The notes beneath the pieces were generated by a model that ran no database searches, had not been told where the DNA came from, and was given only the letters and a program-made list of their open reading frames with translations. The translations under genes were made by a program, and so were the position numbers. Below are positions 8,154-16,886 of a stretch of DNA of 64,000 nt, piece by piece. Position 1 is the stretch's first letter. Every line of letters begins with the position of its first letter. This DNA comes from Mesobacillus maritimus (GTDB taxonomy: Bacteria; Bacillota; Bacilli; Bacillales; Cytobacillaceae): positions 1-64,000 of the forward strand of contig NZ_JACWFH010000020.1 of assembly GCF_019749255.1 (NCBI RefSeq), written 5' to 3'.

Positions 8154-9413
8154 ATGGCAGATTTACGTGTAAACTTTGCCGGCATTAAAGCGCCGAATCC
8201 ATTTTGGTTGGCTTCAGCTCCACCAACCAACTCAGGCTACCAAGTGCAAAGAGCCTTTGAAGCAGGCTGGGGCGGAGCAGTATGGAAAACACTAGGAGAC
8301 CCCATTTTGAATGTATCCTCTCGTTTTGCAGGAACGAGTTATAACGGACAGCGCGTAGCTGGTTTTAACAATATTGAGTTAATTACTGACCGCCCACTAG
8401 AGGTCAATTTAAAAGAAATCTATGAAACGAAAAAGAGATTTCCCAATCATGCGGTGATTGCTTCGCTAATGGTCGAGCCAAATCAAAAGGCTTGGCATGA
8501 AATTGTCAAAAGGGTTCAGGATGTTGGGGTTGATGGGTTTGAATTAAACTTTGGTTGTCCTCACGGCATGGCTGAGCGTGGCATGGGCGCAGCTTCTGGT
8601 CAGGTACCTGAATTAGTAGAGAAACAAACGTATTGGGCAAAGGAAGTGGCTGAGGTACCAGTCATCGTTAAGCTCACACCGAATATTACCGACATTACCG
8701 CAACCGCTTATGCAGCGGTCCAAGGTGGGGCGGATGCTATAAGTATGATTAATACCATTAATAGTTTAGCCGGAGTTGACCTCGATTCTTGGAACACGAT
8801 TCCTAACGTTGCCGGCAAAGGGGCACATGGTGGGTATTGTGGTCCCGCTGTAAAACCAATTGCCTTAAACATGGTTGCTGAATGTGCCCGTCACCCTGAG
8901 ATTAACCTCCCGATTTCAGGAATGGGAGGAGTTTCGGACTGGAAGGACGCGGTTGAATTTATGCTTATGGGTGCTGGCAGCATTCAGGTTTGTACCGCAG
9001 CGATGCATCATGGCTTTAGCATTGTCGAGGATATGATTGATGGATTGAACAATTATCTTGATGACAAAGGGATTGTAGACTTAGATGGAATCATTGGGAA
9101 ATCTGTTGAGAAGTATTCAGACTGGGGCAACCTTGATTTAAATTACAAAGTTGTTGCCCGCATTAATAATGACACCTGTATCAACTGTAACAAGTGTCAT
9201 ATTGCCTGTGAAGATACTTCCCATCAATGTATCGATATGCTTACGGACGATTCTGGTGAGGCGATTCTACGCGTCCGTGAAGAGGATTGCGTCGGATGTA
9301 ACTTATGTTCGATTGTCTGTCCGGTTGATGGGGCGATTGATATGATCGAAATTCCTAACGGTGAACCGATGACATGGAATGAACGCCAAGCGGCTATTAA
9401 ACTTACGGTCTGA
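8154..9413 (+). CDS. preA: NAD-dependent dihydropyrimidine dehydrogenase, PreA subunit
   Basis: The 419-residue protein combines an FMN-binding dihydroorotate-dehydrogenase-like barrel (residues about 1-310; catalytic cysteine in ELNFGCPHGMAERGMG at about 130-145) with a C-terminal ferredoxin domain holding two 4Fe-4S sites (CINCNKCHIAC and CVGCNLCSIVCP). This matches bacterial PreA, which reduces the pyrimidine ring with electrons from PreT. Length and domain order are normal. AGGAGG lies 7 bases before the ATG. Confidence 0.92.
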   Translation: MADLRVNFAGIKAPNPFWLASAPPTNSGYQVQRAFEAGWGGAVWKTLGDPILNVSSRFAGTSYNGQRVAGFNNIELITDRPLEVNLKEIYETKKRFPNHAVIASLMVEPNQKAWHEIVKRVQDVGVDGFELNFGCPHGMAERGMGAASGQVPELVEKQTYWAKEVAEVPVIVKLTPNITDITATAYAAVQGGADAISMINTINSLAGVDLDSWNTIPNVAGKGAHGGYCGPAVKPIALNMVAECARHPEINLPISGMGGVSDWKDAVEFMLMGAGSIQVCTAAMHHGFSIVEDMIDGLNNYLDDKGIVDLDGIIGKSVEKYSDWGNLDLNYKVVARINNDTCINCNKCHIACEDTSHQCIDMLTDDSGEAILRVREEDCVGCNLCSIVCPVDGAIDMIEIPNGEPMTWNERQAAIKLTV

Positions 9414-9455
9414 CAACATAAAAAACCTAGTTAAACAGAAGGAGGAGATTAATAG

Positions 9456-10871
9456 ATGAAAAAATTAATCAAAAACGGAGTAGTTGTGACAGCAGCCGAT
9501 CAATATGAAGCAGATGTCCTAATTGAAGATGGAAAAATTGCAGCCATTGGAAAGAATTTTTCCGAAAATGTAGATGAAATTATTGATGCAAAAGGAGCGT
9601 ATTTATTCCCTGGTGGAATTGACCCACATACCCATTTGGAAATGCCATTTGGTGGAACCGTTACAGCGGATGATTTTGAAACAGGGACCATCGCTGCAGC
9701 TTACGGTGGAACAACAACTGTGATTGACTTCTGTTTAACCGATAAAGGGGTGCCATTAAAGAATTCAATTCAAAAATGGCATGATAAATCCAAAGATAAA
9801 GCCGTCATTGATTACGGTTTCCATTTAATGGTGAGTGAGGTCAATGAAAATGTTTTAAATGAACTTCCAACCATTATTGAAGAAGATGGAATTACCTCTT
9901 TTAAAGTCTTCATGGCCTATAAAAACCAATTCATGGCGGACGATGAAACGTTGTTCCGTACCCTTTTAACAGCGAAAGAACATGGCGCTCTTGTTATGGT
10001 TCATGCTGAAAATGGCGATGTTGTGGATTTCCTCGTTAAAAAGGCACTAGCGGAAGGCAATACGGACCCCATTTATCATGCGTTAACAAGACCTCCTGAA
10101 GCAGAAGGAGAAGCGACTGGAAGAGCGGCAGCATTAACGGGGTTAGCGGATTCCCAGTTGTATGTGGTTCACGTTTCCTGTGCGGACGCCGTTGAAAAAA
10201 TTGAAGCGGCTCGTAAAAAGGGCCTGCATGTGTATGGAGAAACTTGCCCACAGTATCTTGTACTTGATCAATCTTATCTAGAGAAACCAAACTTTGAAGG
10301 TGCTAAGTACGTGTGGTCTCCACCTCTTCGTGAAAAGTGGAACCAAGACGTATTATGGAACGCACTGAAGAGCGGTCAGCTTCAGACATTGGGTTCTGAT
10401 CAATGTTCGTTTAATTTTAAAGGACAAAAAGATCTAGGGAAAGGTGATTTCTCTAAGATTCCAAATGGTGGTCCAATTATCGAAGACCGTTTCAGTTTAT
10501 TCTTCTCTGAAGGGGTGAAAAAGGGCCGCATCTCGATCAATCAATTTGTTGATATTGTCTCTACACGTATTGCCAAATTGTTTGGGTTGTTCCCACAAAA
10601 AGGAACCATCGCGGTTGGCAGTGATGCTGATATCGTCATCTTTGATCCAAATGCAGAAAGAACCATTAGTGCTGATACGCATCATATGAACGTCGACTAC
10701 AATGCGTTTGAAGGAATGAAAGTAACCGGAGAACCAATTTCAGTTTTATCACGCGGCGAGTTTGTTATTCGCGATAAAGCATTTGTTGGGAATCCTGGAA
10801 GTGGTCAGTATTTAAAGCGCAAACGCTTTGAGAGAGCAACCGCCGCTACAGCTCAAAAGGTATTACAATAG
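9456..10871 (+). CDS. hydA: Dihydropyrimidinase (D-hydantoinase)
   Basis: This 471-residue cyclic amidohydrolase opens dihydrouracil or dihydrothymine to N-carbamoyl-beta-alanine or N-carbamoyl-beta-aminoisobutyrate. Metal ligands are seen in GIDPHTHLEMPFGG (about 54-67), the carboxylated lysine in SFKVFMAYK (about 150), MVHAENGD, YVVHVSC and LGSDQCSF. It directly follows preA and is the second enzyme of the reductive pathway. A strong GGAGGAG lies upstream of the ATG. Two hairpins follow the stop. Confidence 0.93.
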   Translation: MKKLIKNGVVVTAADQYEADVLIEDGKIAAIGKNFSENVDEIIDAKGAYLFPGGIDPHTHLEMPFGGTVTADDFETGTIAAAYGGTTTVIDFCLTDKGVPLKNSIQKWHDKSKDKAVIDYGFHLMVSEVNENVLNELPTIIEEDGITSFKVFMAYKNQFMADDETLFRTLLTAKEHGALVMVHAENGDVVDFLVKKALAEGNTDPIYHALTRPPEAEGEATGRAAALTGLADSQLYVVHVSCADAVEKIEAARKKGLHVYGETCPQYLVLDQSYLEKPNFEGAKYVWSPPLREKWNQDVLWNALKSGQLQTLGSDQCSFNFKGQKDLGKGDFSKIPNGGPIIEDRFSLFFSEGVKKGRISINQFVDIVSTRIAKLFGLFPQKGTIAVGSDADIVIFDPNAERTISADTHHMNVDYNAFEGMKVTGEPISVLSRGEFVIRDKAFVGNPGSGQYLKRKRFERATAATAQKVLQ

Positions 10872-10884
10872 CATGATTCAAACC

Positions 10885-10955
10885 AAATAGTAGGCTACTA
10901 GTTTTTTCGAGAGTAGCCTAGAGGATAAAAGGAAGGAGCTTTCCTTCCTTTTATT
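10885..10955 (+). terminator. Two tandem hairpins, second a terminator
   Basis: TAGGCTACT with AGAGTAGCCTA (about 10889-10921) makes a first hairpin; AAAAGGAAGG-agcttt-CCTTCCTTTT (10927-10952) makes a second, stronger one. They separate the dihydropyrimidinase gene from the permease and may lower permease expression or end the first transcript. Confidence 0.7.
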
Positions 10956-11004
10956 CAGCATCATGACTTTCGTTCGATACTTTAGTTTTTAAAGGAGTGA
11001 TGTC

Positions 11005-12486
11005 ATGAAGAAAAAGAGTCAATATTTAAAGTCTCCAGATCTACTGCCTATTGCCCATAGGGAAAGGAGCATTGGGACATTTGGCTTCTCGATGATGTGG
11101 GTTGGAATGGCTGTTGTGTTGGCTGCCTTTGCACTCGGGGGAACGGGAGTACAATCAATCTCGTTAACATGGGTTTTACTTGCGTCCCTTGTCGGCTGCT
11201 TTATTATTGGCGTGTTTATGGTCTTAATTGGCGATATTGGGATTGAACATGGCATTTCCTTTCCGATTTACTTGCGTGCTCCATTTGGAACTATTGGAAC
11301 CCATATCCCATCCTTGTTACGAGGATTGGCCGCCTCGATTTGGTTTGGGATTAATTCTTATTTCGGTGCAGCCGCCATCAATGGAATTTTAAATGTGTTA
11401 ACTGGTTTTGATAACTGGTTCGTTTGCTTTTTAATTTTTGTTGTTGTTCAGGTAATCAATACCTCGATTGGAATCAAAGCATTGGAAAAATTTGCAGACT
11501 TAGCAGCGCCAATTCTTATCCTCATTTCCATTTGGATGTACTTTGCTCTTGTCGATCAAGCAAGCGCATCTGATCGAAATGTTTGGACGTGGGTAGAAAG
11601 CCCCGTCACAGGAGCAGCTTTGTTTACAGCATTTATGACGGTTTTGGTTGGAAACATGGGATATTGGTCGACACTTGCTGCTGATTTTTCAACACTTTCA
11701 CGTTTTATTAAAGCGCCTAAATATGAAAGAAACTGGTTTAGACGAAATAAAAGCACCTTGGTTGCGACACTCATTGCCTTGCCTTTAACCCAAACAGCAA
11801 TGGTCTTGATTGGAGGTTTAGGGTATATTGCTCTTGGCAATTATGATCCAATTGCGGCGATGCAATCGACTGCAAGCGGTATCGTATTAGCCATCTTACT
11901 CTTAATGATTGTCTTTGCCCAATGGTCCACAAATACAACTGCGAACCTCGTGCCAGCTGGGACGATTTTTTCAAACGTTGGCGGGCCGAAAATCCCCTTT
12001 TATATTGGGGTTTCGTTAGCAGGGATCATTGCAATTGTCACTCAACCATGGCAGTTATTTGCGTATTTGCTGCCATTTCTAAATGTATGCGGGGGGCTTT
12101 TGTCAGGAATAGTCGGCATTATCTTTGCAGATTATTATGTAGTCCGCAAGCGTCGGGTCAATGTGCCAGATTTGTATGAATTGGACGGCCAATATAAATA
12201 TCATAGGGGAATCAATTGGGCTGGGATGATTTCCTGGGTAATCAGTGGAATACTAGCGATTATCTTATCAACCTACTCTTTCTTTGTAGGATTCTTGGTT
12301 GGAGCAGTTTGTTATTATGTATTAACGAAATATTGGTGGTTTAAGAAATACAAACAGGCAGAATTGCTTAATCCTAGCGATGAGGAGTATTTGGGGATTA
12401 CCGTTGGGCGTGATTGGGTGATTGAAACAGAAGAATCAACCGAAACAATCGATCGACCATTGGAAACCGGCACGGCTAGGGTTTGA
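11005..12486 (+). CDS. NCS1 family nucleobase:cation symporter
   Basis: The 493-residue product has about 12 transmembrane segments and the NCS1 signature region around GTFGFSMMWVGMAVVLAAFAL at the start of TM1, PIAHRERSIG before it, and NSYFGAAAINGI. NCS1 proteins import uracil, allantoin, hydantoin, cytosine or thiamine with H+ or Na+. Position inside a pyrimidine catabolic cluster points to uracil, thymine or a dihydro or hydantoin derivative. AAAGGAGTGATG supplies a good ribosome binding site. Substrate is inferred from context only. Confidence 0.88.
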   Translation: MKKKSQYLKSPDLLPIAHRERSIGTFGFSMMWVGMAVVLAAFALGGTGVQSISLTWVLLASLVGCFIIGVFMVLIGDIGIEHGISFPIYLRAPFGTIGTHIPSLLRGLAASIWFGINSYFGAAAINGILNVLTGFDNWFVCFLIFVVVQVINTSIGIKALEKFADLAAPILILISIWMYFALVDQASASDRNVWTWVESPVTGAALFTAFMTVLVGNMGYWSTLAADFSTLSRFIKAPKYERNWFRRNKSTLVATLIALPLTQTAMVLIGGLGYIALGNYDPIAAMQSTASGIVLAILLLMIVFAQWSTNTTANLVPAGTIFSNVGGPKIPFYIGVSLAGIIAIVTQPWQLFAYLLPFLNVCGGLLSGIVGIIFADYYVVRKRRVNVPDLYELDGQYKYHRGINWAGMISWVISGILAIILSTYSFFVGFLVGAVCYYVLTKYWWFKKYKQAELLNPSDEEYLGITVGRDWVIETEESTETIDRPLETGTARV

Positions 12487-12725
12487 GTTATCAGAAGATT
12501 ATAAATATATGGTAGGTGTGTACACCTAGTTGTTAGTGCCAAATGAATAGCCCCAGGTTTAATAACTAGGCTGTTTTCGCAAAGATTGTTGCTTTTGAGT
12601 ATTATTTAAAAATTATAGTGTCTGGAGCGCAATGGATCGAACTAATTTTCACGTATTACTGCATGAAATAACAACTAAGTATGCTAAAACAGCCAATAAA
12701 TAAAACAAAACACGGAGGTAGTAAC

Positions 12726-12953
12726 ATGTCATCTTACAAAGAATTTTTAGAAGAAAAAGAGAAAATTGATCGGTTGCTTCAAAAGGATTATGTAATTACC
12801 AAGGTACATGAAAATTTAAGTGGTGCCTTTGTAGAATTCACATACACGAAAAACCAAGAAGACAAGGTTGAACTTCAAATTTTAACAGCAGATGCTAGAA
12901 AATATTTTTCTTCTATTATAATAGCGAATCAGAAGAAAAGTGCTGTTGGGTAA
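12726..12953 (+). CDS. Small conserved-looking protein in the pyrimidine cluster, unknown
   Basis: This 75-residue soluble protein starts at ATG 12726, 7 bases after CGGAGG. It is charged and probably folds as helix-strand-strand-helix: FLEEKEKIDRLLQKDYVITKV, then GAFVEFTYT, VELQILTADARKYFSSIIIANQ. I recognise no family and see no metal or catalytic motif. It sits between the permease and the aminotransferase, both on the same strand, so a role connected with pyrimidine catabolism is possible. Confidence 0.6.
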   Translation: MSSYKEFLEEKEKIDRLLQKDYVITKVHENLSGAFVEFTYTKNQEDKVELQILTADARKYFSSIIIANQKKSAVG

Positions 12954-13011
12954 GGAACTTAGTTTTAGTTAAAAAATGTGAAGCCAGAAAGTATAGTCAG
13001 GAGGGAAAAGC

Positions 13012-14361
13012 ATGCAAGTTCAAACAGAAAATCAGAGTTTAATTGAAAAGGATAAAGAGCATTTATGGCATTCAATGAGCCGGTTTAACCCAAATGGCAA
13101 TCCAACGATTGCGGTTAAAGGGGAAGGCTCCTGGTTTAGTGATATGGACGGGAATCGTTATTTAGATGGGGTTTCAGGTCTGTGGTGTCTAAACCTAGGG
13201 CATGGCCGTAAAGAGATTGCTCAAGCGGCATATGAACAAATGTTAGACCTTTCATATTTTCCACTTACTCTAAGTCATGTACCAGCAATTGAACTTTCTT
13301 CAAAGTTAAGTCAATTATTAAAAGGATCGTATACCACCTATTTTTCAAATAGTGGCTCTGAAGCGAATGAGGTAGCGTTTAAGATTGCTAGGCAATACCA
13401 TGTACAAAATGGCAATCCTGGTAAATATAAATTTATCTCAAGGTATCGTGCGTATCATGGTTCTACTCTGGGTGCTTTGAGCGCAACTGCTCAGGCTAAT
13501 CGAAAAGACAAATATGGTCCAAGTGCCTCTGGTTTCCTTCATGTCCCACCACCATATAGCTATCGCAATACGTTTGAGGATGATTTGGCAGCTGCCGAGT
13601 ATATAAAAGAAGTAATTAATTGGGAAGGATCAGACACGGTAGCCGGTGTGATTCTAGAGCCAATTATTTCAGGTGGGGGTGTATTGATTCCATCGAAGGA
13701 GTATGTAACAAGAGTCGCAGAAATCTGTAAAGAGAATGATGTTCTGTTAATTGTTGATGAGGTAGTTTCGGGGTTTGGTAGAACTGGGGAAATGTTTGGG
13801 TTCATGCATTCGGAAGGGGTGCAACCAGATATTGTCACAATGGCGAAAGGATTAACCTCCGGCTATATGCCATTGGGCGCAACCGCTGTTCAATCTTATA
13901 TTTATGAAAAGTTTAAAGAGACCGGAGACAAGCAGCATTTCCGTCATGTATCCACTTTTGGTGGACATCCAGCCGCTTGTGCCGTTGCCTTGAAAAATAT
14001 TGAAATCATTGAAAACGAAAAAATTGTTGAGCGAGTCTCTGAGCTAGGTGGTTCCATTTTAGGTGAGCTGCGAAATCTAGAAAATCTTGATTGCGTTGGT
14101 GAAGTTCGTGGAATTGGCTTTCTTTATGGAATTGAACTAGTTGCAAATAAGGAAACGAAAGAACCTGCTACAGAAGAGGTATCAGGGAAAATCATTGCAG
14201 CATGCAAAGAGCAAGGACTCATCATTGGTCGAAATGGCGACACCATTCCAGGCTATCAAAATGTGTTAATTCTTGCTCCACCTTTATCTTCAACTGTAGA
14301 GGATTTACGTTTCCTTGTAGACACGGTAAGTGCGGTAATAAAGGAACAAGACCGGAAGTAA
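13012..14361 (+). CDS. Class III omega-aminotransferase (beta-alanine:pyruvate type)
   Basis: The 449-residue enzyme is a PLP-dependent class III aminotransferase. It shows the N-terminal DGVSGLWCLNLGHGRKEIA segment, phosphate loop YFSNSGSEANEVAFKIAR, the LLIVDEVVSGFGRTG aspartate strand and the Schiff-base lysine in TMAKGLTSGYMPLGA (about 280). Length is right for omega-amino acid:pyruvate transaminases. In this cluster it would move the amino group of beta-alanine to pyruvate, giving malonate semialdehyde and alanine; the alanine dehydrogenase nearby would return pyruvate. AGGAGGG supports the ATG. Confidence 0.9.
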   Translation: MQVQTENQSLIEKDKEHLWHSMSRFNPNGNPTIAVKGEGSWFSDMDGNRYLDGVSGLWCLNLGHGRKEIAQAAYEQMLDLSYFPLTLSHVPAIELSSKLSQLLKGSYTTYFSNSGSEANEVAFKIARQYHVQNGNPGKYKFISRYRAYHGSTLGALSATAQANRKDKYGPSASGFLHVPPPYSYRNTFEDDLAAAEYIKEVINWEGSDTVAGVILEPIISGGGVLIPSKEYVTRVAEICKENDVLLIVDEVVSGFGRTGEMFGFMHSEGVQPDIVTMAKGLTSGYMPLGATAVQSYIYEKFKETGDKQHFRHVSTFGGHPAACAVALKNIEIIENEKIVERVSELGGSILGELRNLENLDCVGEVRGIGFLYGIELVANKETKEPATEEVSGKIIAACKEQGLIIGRNGDTIPGYQNVLILAPPLSSTVEDLRFLVDTVSAVIKEQDRK

Positions 14362-14386
14362 ACTCTTCTAAAAGTTGAATTGATTA

Positions 14387-14417
14387 AGGACAGGCGAATA
14401 GCCTGTTCTTGTTTTTT
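14387..14417 (+). terminator. Rho-independent terminator
   Basis: AGGACAGGC-gaat-AGCCTGTTCT followed by TGTTTTTTC ends the plus-strand transcript after the aminotransferase. Confidence 0.75.
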
Positions 14418-14442
14418 CTTAGACAGGAGATAGAAAGAAAGG

Positions 14443-14988
14443 TCACGACTCTTTTTTTAGGAGGTTAATATTAAAGACAAAATCGATTTCGATGTTTTCC
14501 ACTTGCGTAGCTTGGTCGTACAGAACATAATAAATAAGCTCATCATTTAGATGATAAATAATTCCGTCATAGGAATGATGGCAGAGGTATTCTTGAATCA
14601 CTTGCCCAATCTTTCTAGAGGTTTCGATGCTATGTTCAACGGTATCTGTAGATTCCTTAATTAAACTAGTGTTTTGATCCAACTTCCAGTTTAATGCTTC
14701 TGACCTTAATCGGGTTTCGCTATATTTATAGTTAAGAATAAACGGATGTATCAGGTGGATTTTTTGTTTAAGAATAACCGCTTGTTCATCATTTTCTACC
14801 TCTGCGTGGCAAAAGGCATACTTTGCAGCAAGCTCTTGGTCGTTGACAAGATAAAGTCCCTGTCCGAAAGATGAGCGAGCTGCTACTCCATTCAGAAAGT
14901 CCCTAGACTCTGTACGGTCATATCTTTGGTTTTTTACAACTTCTTGCGCCTCATGAAAGCTAACTCCTCGATAGGCGGTTCTCATCAT
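14443..14988 (-). CDS. Putative ADP-ribosyltransferase-fold protein
   Basis: This 181-residue protein is not annotated by a motif I can name with certainty, but its pattern is like small ADP-ribosyltransferase-fold (PARP/ART-PolyVal-like) domains. TAYRGVSFHEAQ at residues 4-15 resembles the first NAD-binding strand (Y-R-G/T). SSFGQGLYLVNDQELAAKYA at about 53-72 resembles the G-x-Y-x-T/V-x-D...A-x-x-Y motif. YDGIIYHLNDELIYYVLYDQ near the C-terminus resembles the DGI...YVVFDP ending. It is alone on the minus strand between the aminotransferase and alanine dehydrogenase, and a cre-like site lies 81 bases upstream. Activity is inferred; an inactive ART-like fold or another family is possible. Confidence 0.5.
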   Translation of the reverse strand: MMRTAYRGVSFHEAQEVVKNQRYDRTESRDFLNGVAARSSFGQGLYLVNDQELAAKYAFCHAEVENDEQAVILKQKIHLIHPFILNYKYSETRLRSEALNWKLDQNTSLIKESTDTVEHSIETSRKIGQVIQEYLCHHSYDGIIYHLNDELIYYVLYDQATQVENIEIDFVFNINLLKKES

Positions 14989-15452
14989 TCAACAACATCC
15001 TCCTTATTTGCACATAAAAGTTGGTGTTACTGTAATAAAGTAATTTCCAAAGTATAATTCCAACCTGTTTGAAAGCGCATACATATTCTTGGGTTTCAAC
15101 ATAGATTTTAGACTAATAGAAAGGTGAAATTGGCTGAAGCTTGTTATTTTTATGTATCACTTAATAAGCTTCATTTGTTTCTAGCATAGCAAGGAACGAT
15201 TGTTTTAACCATCAGTATGTTAGGTAATACGACAATGTTTTTTTTTGGAGAAAAAAAAAGAAGCCTTCTTTTTCTATAATAAACAAAAAGATTCAGAATT
15301 TATAGTCTTTTTTTAATAAAAAATGTACTAAACACCAAATAATCCCTCAAGAAACCACCTTGAGGGAATCAATAGGGGGGTGTTAAGTACTCACATAGCA
15401 CAACAGATATTGCCTGCTAAAATTTTTTGGAGACCACTTGTTACAGGTAGTT
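14989..15452. other. Intergenic region between ART-like gene and ald
   Basis: This holds the promoter region of the ART-like gene with a cre-like site (15069-15083) and a hairpin CCCTCAAG...CTTGAGGG at 15344-15366 that may end the ald transcript. No plausible open reading frame was seen. Confidence 0.5.
15069..15083 (-). promoter_or_regulatory. cre-like (CcpA) site
   Basis: TTGAAAGCGCATACA fits the Bacillus cre consensus WTGNAANCGNWNNCW at every fixed position. It lies 81 bases upstream of the minus-strand start at 14988, near a possible -10 (TATACT on the minus strand). Carbon catabolite repression of the ART-like gene is therefore plausible. Confidence 0.55.
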
Positions 15453-16580
15453 TTATAGTGTCACAGTATTTAAAGCTTTGTGTACGGGTACATATTCCAA
15501 GCCCAAATCATCTGCGACGGCTTTATAGGTAATCGTTCCGCCAACAGTATTGACTCCGAGCTCCAGCGCCTTATTCTCAGCTATTGCTCGTTTAAACCCT
15601 TTGTTGGCAATTTGGAGCGCATAGGGAACGGTCACATTCGTTAAGGCTAAGGTAGATGTCCGTGGAACAGCGCCTGGCATATTCGCAACTGCGTAGTGAA
15701 CAACGCCAAATTTGTCATAGGTAGGACAATCATGAGTAGTGATTGTATCTACCGTTTCGAAAATTCCTCCCTGATCGATGGCGACATCGACGATGACTGA
15801 GCCAGGAGACATCGTTCTAACCATGTCCTCAGTAACCAATTTTGGCGCTTTTGCTCCGGGTATCAAAACAGCTCCAATGACTAGATCTGAATTTTTAACT
15901 GCCTCGGCAATGTTTAATGGATTAGACATTAATGTTTGAATGCTTGAACCAAAGATATCATCAAGTTGGCGAAGACGTTCGGCACTCAAATCAATAATGG
16001 TCACATTCGCTCCAAGGCCAATTGCGATTTTAGCAGCATTGGTTCCAACCACTCCACCGCCAATAATGGTCACTTTCCCCCGCGAAACACCTGGGACACC
16101 ACTTAAAAGGATCCCTTTTCCACCCTTTGGCTTCTCAAGGAATTGCGCACCAATCTGGGCAGCCATGCGACCAGCAACTTCACTCATTGGAGTAAGGAGG
16201 GGAAGGGTGCGATTCTCGGCGACAGTTTCATAGGCAACAGCGGTCATCCCACTTTTTATTAGTGCATCAGCTAATTCCGGTTCAGCGGCCAAATGTAAGT
16301 AAGTGAAAAGAATCGTATCAGAACGAAAATGATGGTACTCTGATTGAATCGGTTCTTTTACTTTCATAATCATATCAGCTTTAGACCAAACATCTTCTGC
16401 TTTTTGAACGATTTGAGCACCAGCTTTGATATAATCCTCATCGGTAAACCCGCTGCCAATTCCAGCGTTCTGTTCAATGACTACTTGGTGGTCTGATTTC
16501 AAGAAAGTGGCTACTCCCGCAGGGGTAAGGGCAACCCTATTTTCATTGTTTTTGATTTCCTTAGGTATACCAATTAACAT
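15453..16580 (-). CDS. ald: Alanine dehydrogenase
   Basis: The 375-residue protein has the typical start [20 protein letters not shown], substrate residues around [12 protein letters not shown] and the NAD-binding [20 protein letters not shown] (about 175-194). It converts L-alanine to pyruvate and ammonia with NAD+ in the cytosol. Length is normal. GGAGGAACTG precedes the ATG on the minus strand. In this cluster it would recycle alanine produced by the beta-alanine:pyruvate aminotransferase, and so release the pyrimidine nitrogen as ammonia. It is transcribed toward the ART-like gene. Confidence 0.95.
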   Translation of the reverse strand: MLIGIPKEIKNNENRVALTPAGVATFLKSDHQVVIEQNAGIGSGFTDEDYIKAGAQIVQKAEDVWSKADMIMKVKEPIQSEYHHFRSDTILFTYLHLAAEPELADALIKSGMTAVAYETVAENRTLPLLTPMSEVAGRMAAQIGAQFLEKPKGGKGILLSGVPGVSRGKVTIIGGGVVGTNAAKIAIGLGANVTIIDLSAERLRQLDDIFGSSIQTLMSNPLNIAEAVKNSDLVIGAVLIPGAKAPKLVTEDMVRTMSPGSVIVDVAIDQGGIFETVDTITTHDCPTYDKFGVVHYAVANMPGAVPRTSTLALTNVTVPYALQIANKGFKRAIAENKALELGVNTVGGTITYKAVADDLGLEYVPVHKALNTVTL

Positions 16581-16886
16581 TTTCAGTTCCTCCTTAATAA
16601 TAACGAATGGTAAGGACCCATCCTCCTCACAAGAAGCTGGAGGAATTGTTTTTAGACGTGTTGCGACAGGTAATAAAAGGTGTATTTGTTAGCATTATAC
16701 TCACTATGATTTTATTATATCTTATTAATATTTGCAATGTTAACATAAAATCATTTTATTATCATACAAAATTAAATATTTAAAGGTGCAATCATAAAAT
16801 TATAAAATCAATGTAAGTTGCGTAAAAAACCGGAGATCCTGGAGGTGGATTTCCGGAAATTTTCGTATTTCACTCCTATTTCATTC
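16581..16886. other. Intergenic region upstream of ald
   Basis: It holds the ald leader (with a possible hairpin TCCTCC...GGAGGA at about 16620-16643), an AT-rich promoter region and the terminator of the downstream minus-strand hydrolase gene. No gene was seen. Confidence 0.45.
16829..16857 (-). terminator. Rho-independent terminator of the N-carbamoyl hydrolase gene
   Basis: On the minus strand CCGGAAATCC...GGATCTCCGG is followed by TTTTTTACG, a classic terminator 30 bases after the stop codon at 16887. Confidence 0.8.

Noticed and set aside
9151-9345. Second frame inside preA
   Set aside because: It is a shifted frame of the ferredoxin domain of preA without its own start signals.
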